From an uncultured Eubacteriales bacterium (GTDB taxonomy: Bacteria; Bacillota; Clostridia; Oscillospirales; Acutalibacteraceae), in assembly GCA_958417225.1 (NCBI GenBank), contig CATZCM010000001.1, positions 116,102 through 180,101 of the forward strand: a stretch of 64,000 bases of DNA. The letters are read 5' to 3'. The notes beneath the pieces were generated by a model. The model ran no database searches, was not told where the DNA came from, and saw only the letters and a list, made by a program, of their open reading frames with translations. Within the stretch, counting starts at the first letter, position 1; every line of letters starts with the position of its first letter. This document shows, piece after piece, positions 39,238 to 48,714 of the stretch. The translations under genes were made by a program, and so were the position numbers.

Positions 39238-41397
39238 ATGAGTGTGAATGTTATGAAAGATGACACAAGACAGAGTGACGAGTTAAGTGAATGCAGTGAG
39301 TTATCAATTACACAAAAAATTTTTTCAAGCAAAAAGTTTCCGTATCAATCTCGTGAACTCAGTTGGCTTGATTTTAATCTTCGGGTATTGGAAGAAGCTT
39401 TTAAAAGAGCAAACCCGATTTTAGAAAGATTGCGGTTTTTGGGGATTACAGCGTCTAATTTAGATGAATTTTTTATGGTGAGGGTTCCCTATATATTGCA
39501 CAAAATAAATTCAAATTATGGTATGGCAGATTATTCTGGGCTAACGGCGCAGGAGGAACTTGAGTGTGTAATAAAGAAAGTTCATGAATTTGTAGATAAA
39601 CAGTATTCGTGTTTGCACAGATCTATTTTTCCGGTTTTGGAGAAAAGCGGGATATCGTTTGTAAAACCAGGAGATTTTTCTGAAAAGCAAAAAAAGTTCG
39701 TTGAAAATTATTATGAGCAATTTGTTTTTCCAGTATTAACTCCACTTGCGGTAGACACTAGTAGGCCTTTTCCTTTTTTAGCAAACCGCAGCTTAAATAT
39801 TGCGGTGAGGCTTTCCAATCCTGAGCCTCGAGATGAACAAGATCGGGAAAATTTTGCGGTGATTCAGGTTCCGTCGATTTTGCCAAGGTTTATAGAGTTG
39901 CCAAAAAATAATTCTGGTAGGCAGTTTGTTATGCTCGAAGATGTTATAATAGATAATCTAAATTTATTATTTGAATTTCATGATATAAAGTCAGCATGTA
40001 TGTTTAAAATTACGCGTGACTCTGACCTTGATATAGATGAAGATGGGGATGATTTATTAGAAGAAGTCCAAAAATCAATACAGAAACGAAAAAGGGGAAT
40101 GCCGGTACGGTTAGAGCTTATAAAGAAATGCGATCCGGCAACTAAGGCGTTTTTGGTGGATATGATCGATGTTACTAAACGCGACATATATGAAGTAAGT
40201 GGGCCATTAGATCTTGCGTTTTTCATGAAATTCGCGGATTTGGGGAAAGAAAAAAAATTGAGATTTAAACCAATAAAACCTGTATATCCACCGATGGGTT
40301 TTTTAGGATACGATGATATATTTGAAGCAATCAGAGAGAAAGACAGAATGGTACATCATCCATATGAGAGTTTTGATATGGTAGTGAAGTTTGTACAAAG
40401 AGCAGCGGAAGACAAAAACGTACTTGCAATAAAGCAAACTTTGTATCGGGTAGGAGGAAATTCACCAATTATTGCTGCACTGATGAAGGCAGCTGAAAAT
40501 GGAAAACAGGTTACAGTTTTAGTAGAACTTAAAGCACGCTTTGATGAGGAAAATAATATACAATGGGCTAAAAAACTTGAAAGATCGGGTTGTCACGTTA
40601 TTTATGGACTTACTCACTTGAAAACCCACTGTAAGATTTTGCTTGTAGTACGGCGTGAAAAGAATGGAATACGAAGGTATATCCATTTGAGTACAGGAAA
40701 TTATAATGAAACAACTGCAAAGATTTATACTGACATTGGGCTTTTTACGTGTAAAGAGAGTTTTGGAGTGGATGCGTCGTCATTTTTCAATTTTCTAACG
40801 GGTTACTCTAAACCAACAGAATATAATAAATTTATTATTGCTCCAAGCGGTATGAGAAATTTCTTTGAAGGTGCGATAAGAACTGAAATAGAAAATGCTA
40901 AACTTGGCAAACCTAGTGGAATTACTGTGAAGGTAAATTCGCTAGTTGATCCATTTATAATAAAGCTTTTGTATGAAGCTTCAACTGCAGGTGTGAAGGT
41001 TGATTTGATAGTTAGGGGAATATGTTGTCTTATTCCTGGAGTTAAGGGTGTCAGTGAAAATATTCGAGTTATAAGCATTGTTGGTAGATTTCTTGAACAT
41101 AGTAGAATTTTCAAATTTGAATCGGGTGGAAATCCAATTGTATATATGGGCAGTGCCGATTGGATGCCTAGAAATTTAAATAGACGTGTTGAATTGATTT
41201 ATCCAATTGAAGACCCAGATTTAAAGAAGCGTGCCTTTGAAATATTAAATATTATGCTTAATGATACAACTAATGCACGGGTTAAACTTCCAGATTCAAC
41301 TTATGTAAAAGTAGATAGAAGAGGAAGAAAACTTTTAAATAGTCAGGAAACATTTATTCAGAATTGTATACCGAGAATTTATCAGGAAAGAGAATAA
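39238..41397 (+). CDS. ppk: Polyphosphate kinase 1
   Basis: Transfers the ATP gamma-phosphate to polyphosphate, reversibly. The 719-residue protein has the N domain SRELSWLDFNLRVLEEA, the FLGITASNLDEFFMVRV block, the head domain with FAVIQVPSILPRF, and the two PLD-like catalytic halves with ARFDEENNIQWA, the phospho-histidine region HLKTHCKILLV and HLSTGNYN, then VDLIVRGICCLIPG and GSADWMPRNLNRRVE. An intracellular symbiont could use it as an energy or phosphate store. The ribosome site is weak, so the exact start is less certain. Confidence 0.95.
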   Translation: MSVNVMKDDTRQSDELSECSELSITQKIFSSKKFPYQSRELSWLDFNLRVLEEAFKRANPILERLRFLGITASNLDEFFMVRVPYILHKINSNYGMADYSGLTAQEELECVIKKVHEFVDKQYSCLHRSIFPVLEKSGISFVKPGDFSEKQKKFVENYYEQFVFPVLTPLAVDTSRPFPFLANRSLNIAVRLSNPEPRDEQDRENFAVIQVPSILPRFIELPKNNSGRQFVMLEDVIIDNLNLLFEFHDIKSACMFKITRDSDLDIDEDGDDLLEEVQKSIQKRKRGMPVRLELIKKCDPATKAFLVDMIDVTKRDIYEVSGPLDLAFFMKFADLGKEKKLRFKPIKPVYPPMGFLGYDDIFEAIREKDRMVHHPYESFDMVVKFVQRAAEDKNVLAIKQTLYRVGGNSPIIAALMKAAENGKQVTVLVELKARFDEENNIQWAKKLERSGCHVIYGLTHLKTHCKILLVVRREKNGIRRYIHLSTGNYNETTAKIYTDIGLFTCKESFGVDASSFFNFLTGYSKPTEYNKFIIAPSGMRNFFEGAIRTEIENAKLGKPSGITVKVNSLVDPFIIKLLYEASTAGVKVDLIVRGICCLIPGVKGVSENIRVISIVGRFLEHSRIFKFESGGNPIVYMGSADWMPRNLNRRVELIYPIEDPDLKKRAFEILNIMLNDTTNARVKLPDSTYVKVDRRGRKLLNSQETFIQNCIPRIYQERE

Positions 41398-41434
41398 CCT
41401 ATCGAACCCTGAAAAAATGATAAGGAGGATTTTT

Positions 41435-41809
41435 ATGGGAAATCTTGTGTCCTCAGGAAGTACTTGCATGTGTTCATTTGGTGTAGCACCAATACCGATA
41501 GTTTCGGGAGGAAAAACTATGGCGTCAGGGATGCCAGCGCTTAATGTATCGTCTTTACCAACAGGGACTTTTGGGATGTGCACAACCCAGACAAATCCGG
41601 CAGTAGCAGCGGCGACAGCTGCTGCTTTAGGGGTTCCAACTCCAGCACCGTGTGCGCCTGCTTTTGCAGGAATGTGGATGCCGGGAGATACAATGACATT
41701 AATTGGTGGCAGACCAGCTCTTACGAATCAGTGTAAACTTATGTGTTCTTTTGGTGGCCAAATATCGATTTCACAATGTGATCCTAAAGTTACTTGTAAA
41801 GGATGTTGA
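41435..41809 (+). CDS. PAAR-like DUF4280 protein
   Basis: A 124-residue Gly/Cys/Pro-rich protein with the DUF4280 pattern: CMCSFGVAP.P, then NPAVAAATAAALGVPTPAPC.P, MPGD...IGG.PAL.N.CKLMCSFGG.ISI. DUF4280 is related to PAAR-repeat spike tips that cap needle proteins of contractile injection systems. No tube, sheath or VgrG-like genes are in the window, so it is an orphan here. It begins after AAGGAGG, 37 bases past ppk. Confidence 0.8.
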   Translation: MGNLVSSGSTCMCSFGVAPIPIVSGGKTMASGMPALNVSSLPTGTFGMCTTQTNPAVAAATAAALGVPTPAPCAPAFAGMWMPGDTMTLIGGRPALTNQCKLMCSFGGQISISQCDPKVTCKGC

Positions 41810-41927
41810 ATTCTGATTTGCGTGCTTTTAAAATTTTTTAATTGATTTTATAAATTGATTTGAGTTGATGATTTTTTTTGATAATAGTAATTATTTTTTG
41901 TCAGTTTTATAGTTTTTTTAAAATCTC

Positions 41928-41956
41928 TTGCATTTGAAAAGAAAATGTGTTATCAT
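41928..41956 (+). promoter_or_regulatory. Promoter of tRNA-Ala
   Basis: TTGCAT, 17 bases, TATCAT, 31 bases before the tRNA. Confidence 0.45.
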
Positions 41957-41987
41957 ATAAGTGTTAAATTTTGATGCTCAGAGAAAT

Positions 41988-42063
<76 letters not shown>

Positions 42064-42068
42064 TTTTT

Positions 42069-42138
42069 GCGATCCTGATCTTTTATAAGTATCGTTGATT
42101 CTTAAAGAACGTTACTTTGATTTAGGATCGCTTAGTTT
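42069..42138 (+). terminator. Likely terminator of tRNA-Ala
   Basis: GCGATCCT and AGGATCGC form perfect 8-bp arms around a long partly structured loop, followed by TTAGTTTT. Confidence 0.5.
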
Positions 42139-42174
42139 TGTGTGCAAAAATGTTTTTAGGAGAGATTTTTACCT

Positions 42175-42741
42175 ATGAAAATGTATTTTTACTATGGGGT
42201 TATGGGTTCTAGCAAAACGGCAAATGTTTTAATGAAAAAGTTCGACTTTGAAGAACATGGACGAAAAACATTACTTTTGAAACCTAGTATTGATGATCGT
42301 GATGGAAAGTCAATTGTGAAATCTAGAGCAGGATTATCAAGTGAAGCGGTTATTTTGGAAAAAGATGCGAGGGTAATGGATACAATAAAAAAATTTTTGC
42401 CACTTGATGTAATATTAGTTGATGAGGTCCAATTCTTAACAAAGTCACAGGTACTGGAGCTTCGGGAATTAGTAAATAATGGAGTTATGGTAATGTGCTA
42501 TGGATTGAAAACTGATTATATGGGAAATCTATTTGAAGGTTCAGCAACACTTTTGGCAGTGGCGGATACTATACGTGAAATCCCGTCAATGTGTGTGTGT
42601 GGACGTAAGGCGATTGTCAATGCACGATTTAAAAATGGGAAGATAATTTACTCCGGGAATCAAATAGACATAGGTGGAGACGATAAGTATAAGGCGCTAT
42701 GTTATCAATGCTGGAGTAATGGAAATATAAGTGAATTTTGA
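42175..42741 (+). CDS. tdk: Thymidine kinase
   Basis: Phosphorylates salvaged thymidine to dTMP. The 188-residue type II enzyme has the P-loop GVMGSSKT (8-15), the Mg/catalytic DEVQFL near residue 83, CYGLKTDYMGNLF (lasso region) and zinc cysteines in CVCG and CYQC. It is immediately upstream of the ATP/ADP translocase gene, which suits an organism living on host nucleotides. Confidence 0.95.
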   Translation: MKMYFYYGVMGSSKTANVLMKKFDFEEHGRKTLLLKPSIDDRDGKSIVKSRAGLSSEAVILEKDARVMDTIKKFLPLDVILVDEVQFLTKSQVLELRELVNNGVMVMCYGLKTDYMGNLFEGSATLLAVADTIREIPSMCVCGRKAIVNARFKNGKIIYSGNQIDIGGDDKYKALCYQCWSNGNISEF

Positions 42742-42858
42742 GGTAAGAAGTTATGATGTAAAACAGTTTTGTGAATGGAGTTGATGCCGATGTAATTTAC
42801 TGTATGTTTGAAATTTTGAATGGATTTTAATTAAATGTAAATTTTAAGGGAGTAGTTT

Positions 42859-44433
42859 ATGGAAAAAAAAGAATTTAATAAGTTCCAATCTATATTTTGG
42901 CCTATACATCGACATGAATTGAAAAAATTTTTACCGATGTCTATCTTGATGATGTTCATGTTGCTCGCATATACTATGGTTAGAGATTTGAAAGAAAGTT
43001 TCTTTCAATGTAGAGCTCATTTATGGATTGGTGCAGAGGATGCGGTGAGAGCTAATTTAATGGGTACGGTGAGGTTTTGGTTTGTACTTCCAAGCACATT
43101 TTTAGCAGTAATGCTGTTTACAGTACTGATTCAAAGGTTCGGATCAAATAAAACCTTTTACATAATGATTTCATCATTTATGATATTTTATGCTGTATTT
43201 GGTTTTATATTGTATCCAAATAGAGAAACAATATTAATGTCAAGTGAAGCAATTACGAAAGCACAGGATGTATTACCGAGTTTTCTGAAAATTTTGGATC
43301 CGGTGATAGCTTGTTTAGGGAATTGGCCGTTTGTACTATTTGACGTAATATCAGAAATTTGGGGAATAATGGCTGTAGCATCATTATTTTGGCAGTTTGC
43401 CAATAAAATTACAATGCAACATGAAATTAAGAGATTTTTTGCAATGTATTCTGTAGTTGGCAATATTGGGGTGTTTAGTGCAGGTGCTACCTTAAGCTCA
43501 CTACAAAAAGTTAATCCAGCAATACCAGAACAAGAAGCAAATCGAATTTTTGATATAAATGTTATGATTTTAATGGGTGGAGTTGTGGCAGTGTGCTTGA
43601 TCATAATGGGGATATATTTTGGGATAAATAAGTTCGTGCTTACTGATCCAAAACTATATGTGCCAGATCAGGTGAAACCTGAAAAGAAGAAAGAAAAAGT
43701 TAAATTTACTGAAGGTATGAAAATTATGTTTAAGTCACCTTCGTTAATGTTGCTTTTTGTTATAATAATTAGCGTAGGTATGACACTTGTTCTTACGGAA
43801 CTTTCTTGGGAGGCTCAACTTATAGATTATTGTAAAGGATTTGCTGATAGAGATCTAAGGTATAGCCGTATTAAAGGATATATGTCCATGGCAATTTCAA
43901 TAGTTACAACTGTATTTGTATTTATTAGTACAAATCTTCTTATGCGTTGCAAATGGAGAACTTGTGCATCATTTCCAGCTTTCATTTACTTAATTTTTGG
44001 AGTACCGTTTTTTGCGTTAATACTTTACTCAAGATTTACTGGCAAAGAAAGCATAATTGGTGTAGACATTTTGATTGCAACTGTGTTACTTGGATCTGTA
44101 GTGGTTTGTTTGTCCAAGAGTGTGAAATATTCAATTGCAGATACAACACGAAATATGGTGTATACGCAGCTTGGTGATGAGGAGCAAACAAAGGGACAAG
44201 CTTCTGTTGAAGTTATAGGAGGACGTCTTGGAAAGGCTTGTGGAGCTGGAATACAACAAGTATTAACTACAATTGTAAAAGCTGGAAGCAATTTGGTTGA
44301 CCATGCTCCAGTAGTGGTGGGAGTATTCCTGTTTACCTTGGGAGCGTGGTTGACATCGGTGTTTAAACTGAGCCCAAGATACGAAAAAGCTGTAAAAGAA
44401 AATGCTAGACATAAGGAGATTGATCATGAGTAA
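42859..44433 (+). CDS. ATP/ADP translocase (Tlc/NTT family)
   Basis: A 524-residue protein with about twelve membrane helices. It starts FWPIHRHELKKFLPMS, followed by MVRDLKESF and WFVLPSTFLAVMLF. This layout (aromatic-Pro-Ile, KKF(L/I)P, then R.LK(D/E)..., then (V/Y)VLPS) is characteristic of the Tlc nucleotide transporters of Rickettsia, Chlamydia and plastids. Later blocks, LLFVIIISVGMTLVLTELSWE and SKSVKYSIADTTRNMVYTQLG, fit as well. Family members either exchange host ATP for ADP or import other nucleotides; the exact substrate cannot be read from sequence. In Gram-positive bacteria the family is rare. The gene overlaps tcdA by 8 bases. Confidence 0.92.
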   Translation: MEKKEFNKFQSIFWPIHRHELKKFLPMSILMMFMLLAYTMVRDLKESFFQCRAHLWIGAEDAVRANLMGTVRFWFVLPSTFLAVMLFTVLIQRFGSNKTFYIMISSFMIFYAVFGFILYPNRETILMSSEAITKAQDVLPSFLKILDPVIACLGNWPFVLFDVISEIWGIMAVASLFWQFANKITMQHEIKRFFAMYSVVGNIGVFSAGATLSSLQKVNPAIPEQEANRIFDINVMILMGGVVAVCLIIMGIYFGINKFVLTDPKLYVPDQVKPEKKKEKVKFTEGMKIMFKSPSLMLLFVIIISVGMTLVLTELSWEAQLIDYCKGFADRDLRYSRIKGYMSMAISIVTTVFVFISTNLLMRCKWRTCASFPAFIYLIFGVPFFALILYSRFTGKESIIGVDILIATVLLGSVVVCLSKSVKYSIADTTRNMVYTQLGDEEQTKGQASVEVIGGRLGKACGAGIQQVLTTIVKAGSNLVDHAPVVVGVFLFTLGAWLTSVFKLSPRYEKAVKENARHKEIDHE

Positions 44434-45115
44434 TGAGGAATTTTCACGGCAGGCTGCGTTGATTGGCGAGAATGCTGTAAAAGATCTTTTTGGTAAACAT
44501 GTGGCCATTTTTGGAGTTGGAGGAGTGGGCGGTTATGTGTGTGAAGCACTTGCCCGTTCCGGTATAGGGGAATTTACAATTGTAGATGGAGATATAGTTG
44601 CTCTTTCTAATATAAATAGACAAATTATTGCATTGCACTCTACTTTGGGGCAATGCAAAACTTTTGTCATGAAAAAACGTATATGTGATATAAATGAAAA
44701 TGTAAGGGTAAATACTATAGATGCGTTCATTGATGAAAATAATATCGATTGTATAAAAATGGATCAGTTTGATTATATTGTGGATGCGATTGATACAATG
44801 CGTACAAAAGTGCTTATAGTTCAAAAAGCAAAAATTTGTAATGTGCCAATAATTAGTTCAATGGGGGCAGCCAATCGTTTGGATCCTACTAAGTTTGAAA
44901 TTTCGGATATTTATAAAACAAGCGGGTGTCCTGTTGCAAGGATTATGAGAAGAGAATTAAGAAAAATAAATGTGGATAAACTTAATGTGGTGTATTCAAA
45001 GGAAATTCCTAAAAAACCGCGTGTTAACGAAAAACCTGTTCTTGGAAGTGTGTCGTTTGTTCCACCGGTTATGGGGATGATACTTGCCTCAAAAGTGATA
45101 TCTGATTTGATATGA
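44426..45115 (+). CDS. tcdA: tRNA threonylcarbamoyladenosine dehydratase
   Basis: An E1-like (ThiF/MoeB fold) enzyme that cyclises t6A at position 37 of ANN-reading tRNAs. The 229 residues include the nucleotide-binding FGVGGVGGYVCEALARSGIG, IVDGD.V.LSNINRQ, DYIVDAIDTMRTK and SMGAANRLDPT, as in TcdA/CsdL. The ATG follows AAGGAG at the end of the translocase gene. Confidence 0.92.
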   Translation: MSNEEFSRQAALIGENAVKDLFGKHVAIFGVGGVGGYVCEALARSGIGEFTIVDGDIVALSNINRQIIALHSTLGQCKTFVMKKRICDINENVRVNTIDAFIDENNIDCIKMDQFDYIVDAIDTMRTKVLIVQKAKICNVPIISSMGAANRLDPTKFEISDIYKTSGCPVARIMRRELRKINVDKLNVVYSKEIPKKPRVNEKPVLGSVSFVPPVMGMILASKVISDLI

Positions 45116-45139
45116 TGAAAAAAGAAAGAAGTGATTTAA

Positions 45140-46219
45140 GTGATAAATCTAAAGGATATATATTTGTGTTTAAATAATAAGGATAATTATGATGATATAG
45201 ATTTTGGAAATTTGGATTGCGTACTTAGTCCAAATAAAAATCATAAGAAAAAATTTAATTTGGATACAAATTCGTTTCAAGGGAAAAAGGATATAATTAG
45301 AGCTATTGAGATTATAAATAACAACAGTGAAAATTTAGTGTATGCATTAATTGCTCCGGCGTTTCTCGGGCAATTCAACAAAAATGTGAATCCTGGTAAA
45401 CTTCGTACAGCTTTTAAACTAATTGGATTTGATGGAATGGTCGAAGTGGCGCTTTTTGCAGATATACTTTCACTTCGCGAGGCACTTGAATTTGACCGAA
45501 ATATAAAAAAAGAAGGTGATTTTCAATTAACAAGTTGCTGTTGTCCGATGTGGATTGCAATGATTCGAAAAATCTATGAGAGTGAGGCAAAACATTTAAC
45601 AGCGTCTGTGTCACCAATGATTGCATGCGGAAGGGTAATAAAAAAACTTCATCCATCAGCAAAAACGATTTTTATAGGGCCATGTATTGCGAAAAAGTCA
45701 GAGGCCAGGGAAAAAGATCTTGTAGGTGCGATTGATTTGGTGTTGACGTTTCAGGAAGTTAATGAAATATTTGAAAATGTTAATATTGATTTTGAATCTT
45801 TACCGGAAAACCAAAAGGATCATTCATCAAAAGGTGGGAGGATTTATGCGAGAAGTGGGGGTGTGAGCGAAGCAGTTAGGGAAACTGTAGAGAGAATAAA
45901 TCCCCACCGAGATATAACTATCAGCACTAAAAAGGCCGATGGAATTGCTGAATGTAAGAAAATGATGAACGATGTTAGTGAGGGAAAAATCACTGCGAAC
46001 TTCTTTGAAGGGATGGGTTGTGCAGGAGGATGCGTAGGTGGTCCTAAAGTGACTATAGATAGAGAAAATTGTTGTGAGAATGTGAATAGATATGGTGATG
46101 AGGCAAAATACTTAACTGCGATAGATAATCCGTATTGTATAGAATTATTGCACCGATTGGGTATTGATACAGTGCATGATCTTTTGCATGATGGTGGTAT
46201 TTTTACGAGAAATATTTAA
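45140..46219 (+). CDS. [FeFe]-hydrogenase-like catalytic-domain protein
   Basis: A 359-residue protein corresponding to the H-cluster domain without N-terminal ferredoxin domains. L1 reads TSCCCPMW (usual TSCCPxW, so one extra Cys), L2 reads GPCIAKK (usual MPCxxKK) and L3 reads EGMGCAGGCVGG (usual ExMxCxxGCxxGGG). The four cluster cysteines can therefore be placed. The GPC form of L2 and the short length fit the less-studied group B/C-like proteins. The downstream nfnA and nfnB suggest electron exchange with NAD(P)H and ferredoxin. Whether it makes H2 or senses redox state is not decidable. The GTG start follows AAGAAGTGA. Confidence 0.82.
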   Translation: MINLKDIYLCLNNKDNYDDIDFGNLDCVLSPNKNHKKKFNLDTNSFQGKKDIIRAIEIINNNSENLVYALIAPAFLGQFNKNVNPGKLRTAFKLIGFDGMVEVALFADILSLREALEFDRNIKKEGDFQLTSCCCPMWIAMIRKIYESEAKHLTASVSPMIACGRVIKKLHPSAKTIFIGPCIAKKSEAREKDLVGAIDLVLTFQEVNEIFENVNIDFESLPENQKDHSSKGGRIYARSGGVSEAVRETVERINPHRDITISTKKADGIAECKKMMNDVSEGKITANFFEGMGCAGGCVGGPKVTIDRENCCENVNRYGDEAKYLTAIDNPYCIELLHRLGIDTVHDLLHDGGIFTRNI

Positions 46220-46244
46220 TTTGTAAAGGGAGACTATGTAGTAT

Positions 46245-47093
46245 ATGTATGAGATTTTGGATAAAAAAATTTTAAATGATTCAGTAACTATGATGATAAT
46301 AAATGCTCCACTTGTAGCAAAAAAAGCTGAACCAGGACAATTTATAATTTTGAGAGTGGATGATAATGGTGAACGTATTCCATTGACTATAGCAGATTAT
46401 GATAGGTCTTTGGGGACAATTACAATTATTTTTCAAGTTGTGGGGGCAACAACTGAAAAGTTGAATCATATGAATAAGGGGGATTGTTTGCTTGATTTTG
46501 TGGGACCGCTCGGAAACCCTACATTTGTTGATGGACTTAATAAAGTTGCGATAATAGGCGGTGGTGTTGGAACTGCAATTGCGTATCCTATTGCTAAAAA
46601 ACTTTTTCAAAATGGGTGTGTAGTGCATTCAATAGTTGGATTTAGAAATGACAACCTTATTATATTGCAGGATGAATTTGCTGCGGTAAGTGATAAGTTT
46701 ATCGTGATGACCGATGATGGGAGTAATGGAAATAAAGGTTTGGTTACAGATGCTCTTAAGGACTTGTTGGAATCAGGTGAAAAATATGATGAAGTTATTA
46801 CTATTGGACCTTTGCTTATGATGAAGTTTGTGAGTTTATTAACGAAGGACTTTGCTGTTAAAACTGTCGCTAGTATGAATCCAATTATGATAGATGGAAC
46901 AGGGATGTGTGGAGGGTGTCGATTGACCGTTGGAGGAAAAATTAAATTTGCTTGTGTCGACGGTCCGGACTTTGATGCACATCTCGTCGATTTTGACGAA
47001 GTAATTGCAAGATCTTCTATGTATAGCGATGAGGAACGTCGTGCACATGAAAAAGTATGTAATTTGTATAAGGGAGTGCAGAAAAGTGTCTGA
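46245..47093 (+). CDS. nfnA: NADH-dependent ferredoxin:NADP+ oxidoreductase subunit A (NfnA/SudB type)
   Basis: A 282-residue FAD/NAD(P)-binding protein of the PyrK/ferredoxin reductase group. ERIPLTIADYD (FAD), IIGGGVGTAIAYPIAKKL (NAD) and MCGGCRLTVGGKIKFACVDGP near residue 222 (2Fe-2S cysteines) match NfnA. Paired with NfnB it forms the electron-bifurcating transhydrogenase. AAGGGAG is ahead of the ATG, and the end overlaps nfnB by 8 bases. Confidence 0.9.
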   Translation: MYEILDKKILNDSVTMMIINAPLVAKKAEPGQFIILRVDDNGERIPLTIADYDRSLGTITIIFQVVGATTEKLNHMNKGDCLLDFVGPLGNPTFVDGLNKVAIIGGGVGTAIAYPIAKKLFQNGCVVHSIVGFRNDNLIILQDEFAAVSDKFIVMTDDGSNGNKGLVTDALKDLLESGEKYDEVITIGPLLMMKFVSLLTKDFAVKTVASMNPIMIDGTGMCGGCRLTVGGKIKFACVDGPDFDAHLVDFDEVIARSSMYSDEERRAHEKVCNLYKGVQKSV

Positions 47094-48489
47094 GTCAGTT
47101 TTGAAAAAAAATGAAATGCCATTACAAGATCCATCAGTTAGAAGTGAGAATTTTTCTGAAGTAGCACTCGGTTACTCTAAAGAACTTGCTATTAAAGAGG
47201 CCAAAAGATGTCTTAACTGTAAAAATAAACCCTGTATGAAAGGGTGTCCTGTGGGAATAGACATTCCATGTTTTGTTAAGGAAGTTGCAAATGAAAATTT
47301 CGAGGAGGCGTACAAAATTATAAACAAAGCTAGCTCTTTACCAGCAATATGCGGTAGAGTATGTCCGCAAGAAAAACAATGCGAGGGTAAATGTGTACGT
47401 GGCATCAAGGGAGAGTCAGTGGGAATTGGATACCTTGAAAGATTTGTGGCAGATTTACATAATTTGCGCGATAGTAGTTTAACGAAAATTTTGGTGCCAA
47501 AGTTTAATGGTCATAAGATAGGAATTGTCGGCTCTGGTCCAGCAGGATTATCTTGTGCTGGTGAATTGGCTAGACGTGGTTATGAAGTTTTGATTTTTGA
47601 AGCTCTACATAAACCGGGGGGTGTACTTATTTATGGTATACCTGAATTTAGATTACCGAAAAATATAGTGGAAAAAGAAATAAATGAACTTTATAAACTA
47701 GGAGTTAAAATTTTTACTAACGTTGTAGTGGGGAAAACAGTTACGCTTGAAGAGCTTATGTCTTGCTATGGATGCGAGTATGTATTTATAGCTTCGGGAG
47801 CAGGATTACCCAGATTTATGGGAATAACAGGAGAAAATCTTAAGGGTGTTTATTCGGCAAATGAATTTTTAACAAGAGTAAATTTAATGAAGGCGTATGA
47901 TAAGAATAGTGACACTTTTGTGAAGAATGGAAAGCAGGTTGTTGTTGTCGGTGGGGGCAATGTTGCAATGGATGCTGCTAGATGTGCAAAACGCCTTGGT
48001 GCGGAAAAGGTGAGTGTAGTTTACCGTAGATCTGAACAGGAACTTCCAGCTCGAGCTGAAGAGGTCATTCATGCTAAAGAAGAGGGTATTGATTTTTGTG
48101 TTCTTACTAATCCAGTGAAAATTTTGGGAGATGATAAGGGTTTTGTGTTAGGAATACAGTGCGTGAATATGAAGTTGTCCGGTGAAGATTCCTCTGGCCG
48201 TCGACGCCCAGAAGTGATACCTGGTTCAGAACATGTTATTGATTGTGATATGGTGATTATGTCTATTGGAACTTCACCTAACCCTCTTATTGCATCTACC
48301 ACCAAAAATTTGATTGTTGATAAAAAAGGGTGTATAGTTGCCGATGGACGTACCGGTAAAACTTCATTAGATAATGTGTATGCAGGAGGTGATGCAGTAA
48401 CTGGAGCAGCCACTGTGATATTAGCTATGGGGGCTGGCAAAAATGCTGCTATGGATATTCATGACAATTGTTTTGGAATAAAAAAGTAG
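47086..48489 (+). CDS. nfnB: NfnB subunit (glutamate-synthase small-subunit-like oxidoreductase)
   Basis: 467 residues. The N-terminal cysteine clusters for two 4Fe-4S centres are CLNCKNKPCMKGCPVGIDIP and ICGRVCPQEKQCEGKCV. The FAD site is GSGPAGLSCAGELARRG, and the NADP site is GGGNVAMDAARCAKRLGA. The C-terminal end has YAGGDAVTGAATVI.AMGAGK. This matches NfnB/homotetrameric glutamate synthase proteins; adjacency to nfnA favours NfnB. The GTG follows AAGGGAG. Confidence 0.92.
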   Translation: MSESVLKKNEMPLQDPSVRSENFSEVALGYSKELAIKEAKRCLNCKNKPCMKGCPVGIDIPCFVKEVANENFEEAYKIINKASSLPAICGRVCPQEKQCEGKCVRGIKGESVGIGYLERFVADLHNLRDSSLTKILVPKFNGHKIGIVGSGPAGLSCAGELARRGYEVLIFEALHKPGGVLIYGIPEFRLPKNIVEKEINELYKLGVKIFTNVVVGKTVTLEELMSCYGCEYVFIASGAGLPRFMGITGENLKGVYSANEFLTRVNLMKAYDKNSDTFVKNGKQVVVVGGGNVAMDAARCAKRLGAEKVSVVYRRSEQELPARAEEVIHAKEEGIDFCVLTNPVKILGDDKGFVLGIQCVNMKLSGEDSSGRRRPEVIPGSEHVIDCDMVIMSIGTSPNPLIASTTKNLIVDKKGCIVADGRTGKTSLDNVYAGGDAVTGAATVILAMGAGKNAAMDIHDNCFGIKK

Positions 48490-48632
48490 TATTCGTGAAA
48501 AAATAATATAAAACTCCTTGTTAGTCATTATAATTTTATTTTTGTATGTATATTTAATGTTATATGTTATTCCAAGTTTCATGACAATATCAATATAATT
48601 TTATGCAAAGCAAGGAAATGATGCCAGAAGCG

Positions 48633-48661
48633 TTGACAAGTTATATTTACAATGTTATAAT
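48633..48661 (+). promoter_or_regulatory. Perfect consensus promoter of the LRR gene
   Basis: TTGACA, 17 bases, TATAAT, 53 bases before the start. Confidence 0.85.
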
Positions 48662-48714
48662 TTGCTTTGTAAAATAAGCTTATTTGTCTTTTTTTATTTA
48701 GGAGGGTATTTTTG

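Noticed and set aside
38160..39240. sigG region as part of a spoIIGA-sigE-sigG cluster
   Set aside because: No frames on either side match SpoIIGA or sigma-E; the neighbours are the Nif11-leader gene and ppk.
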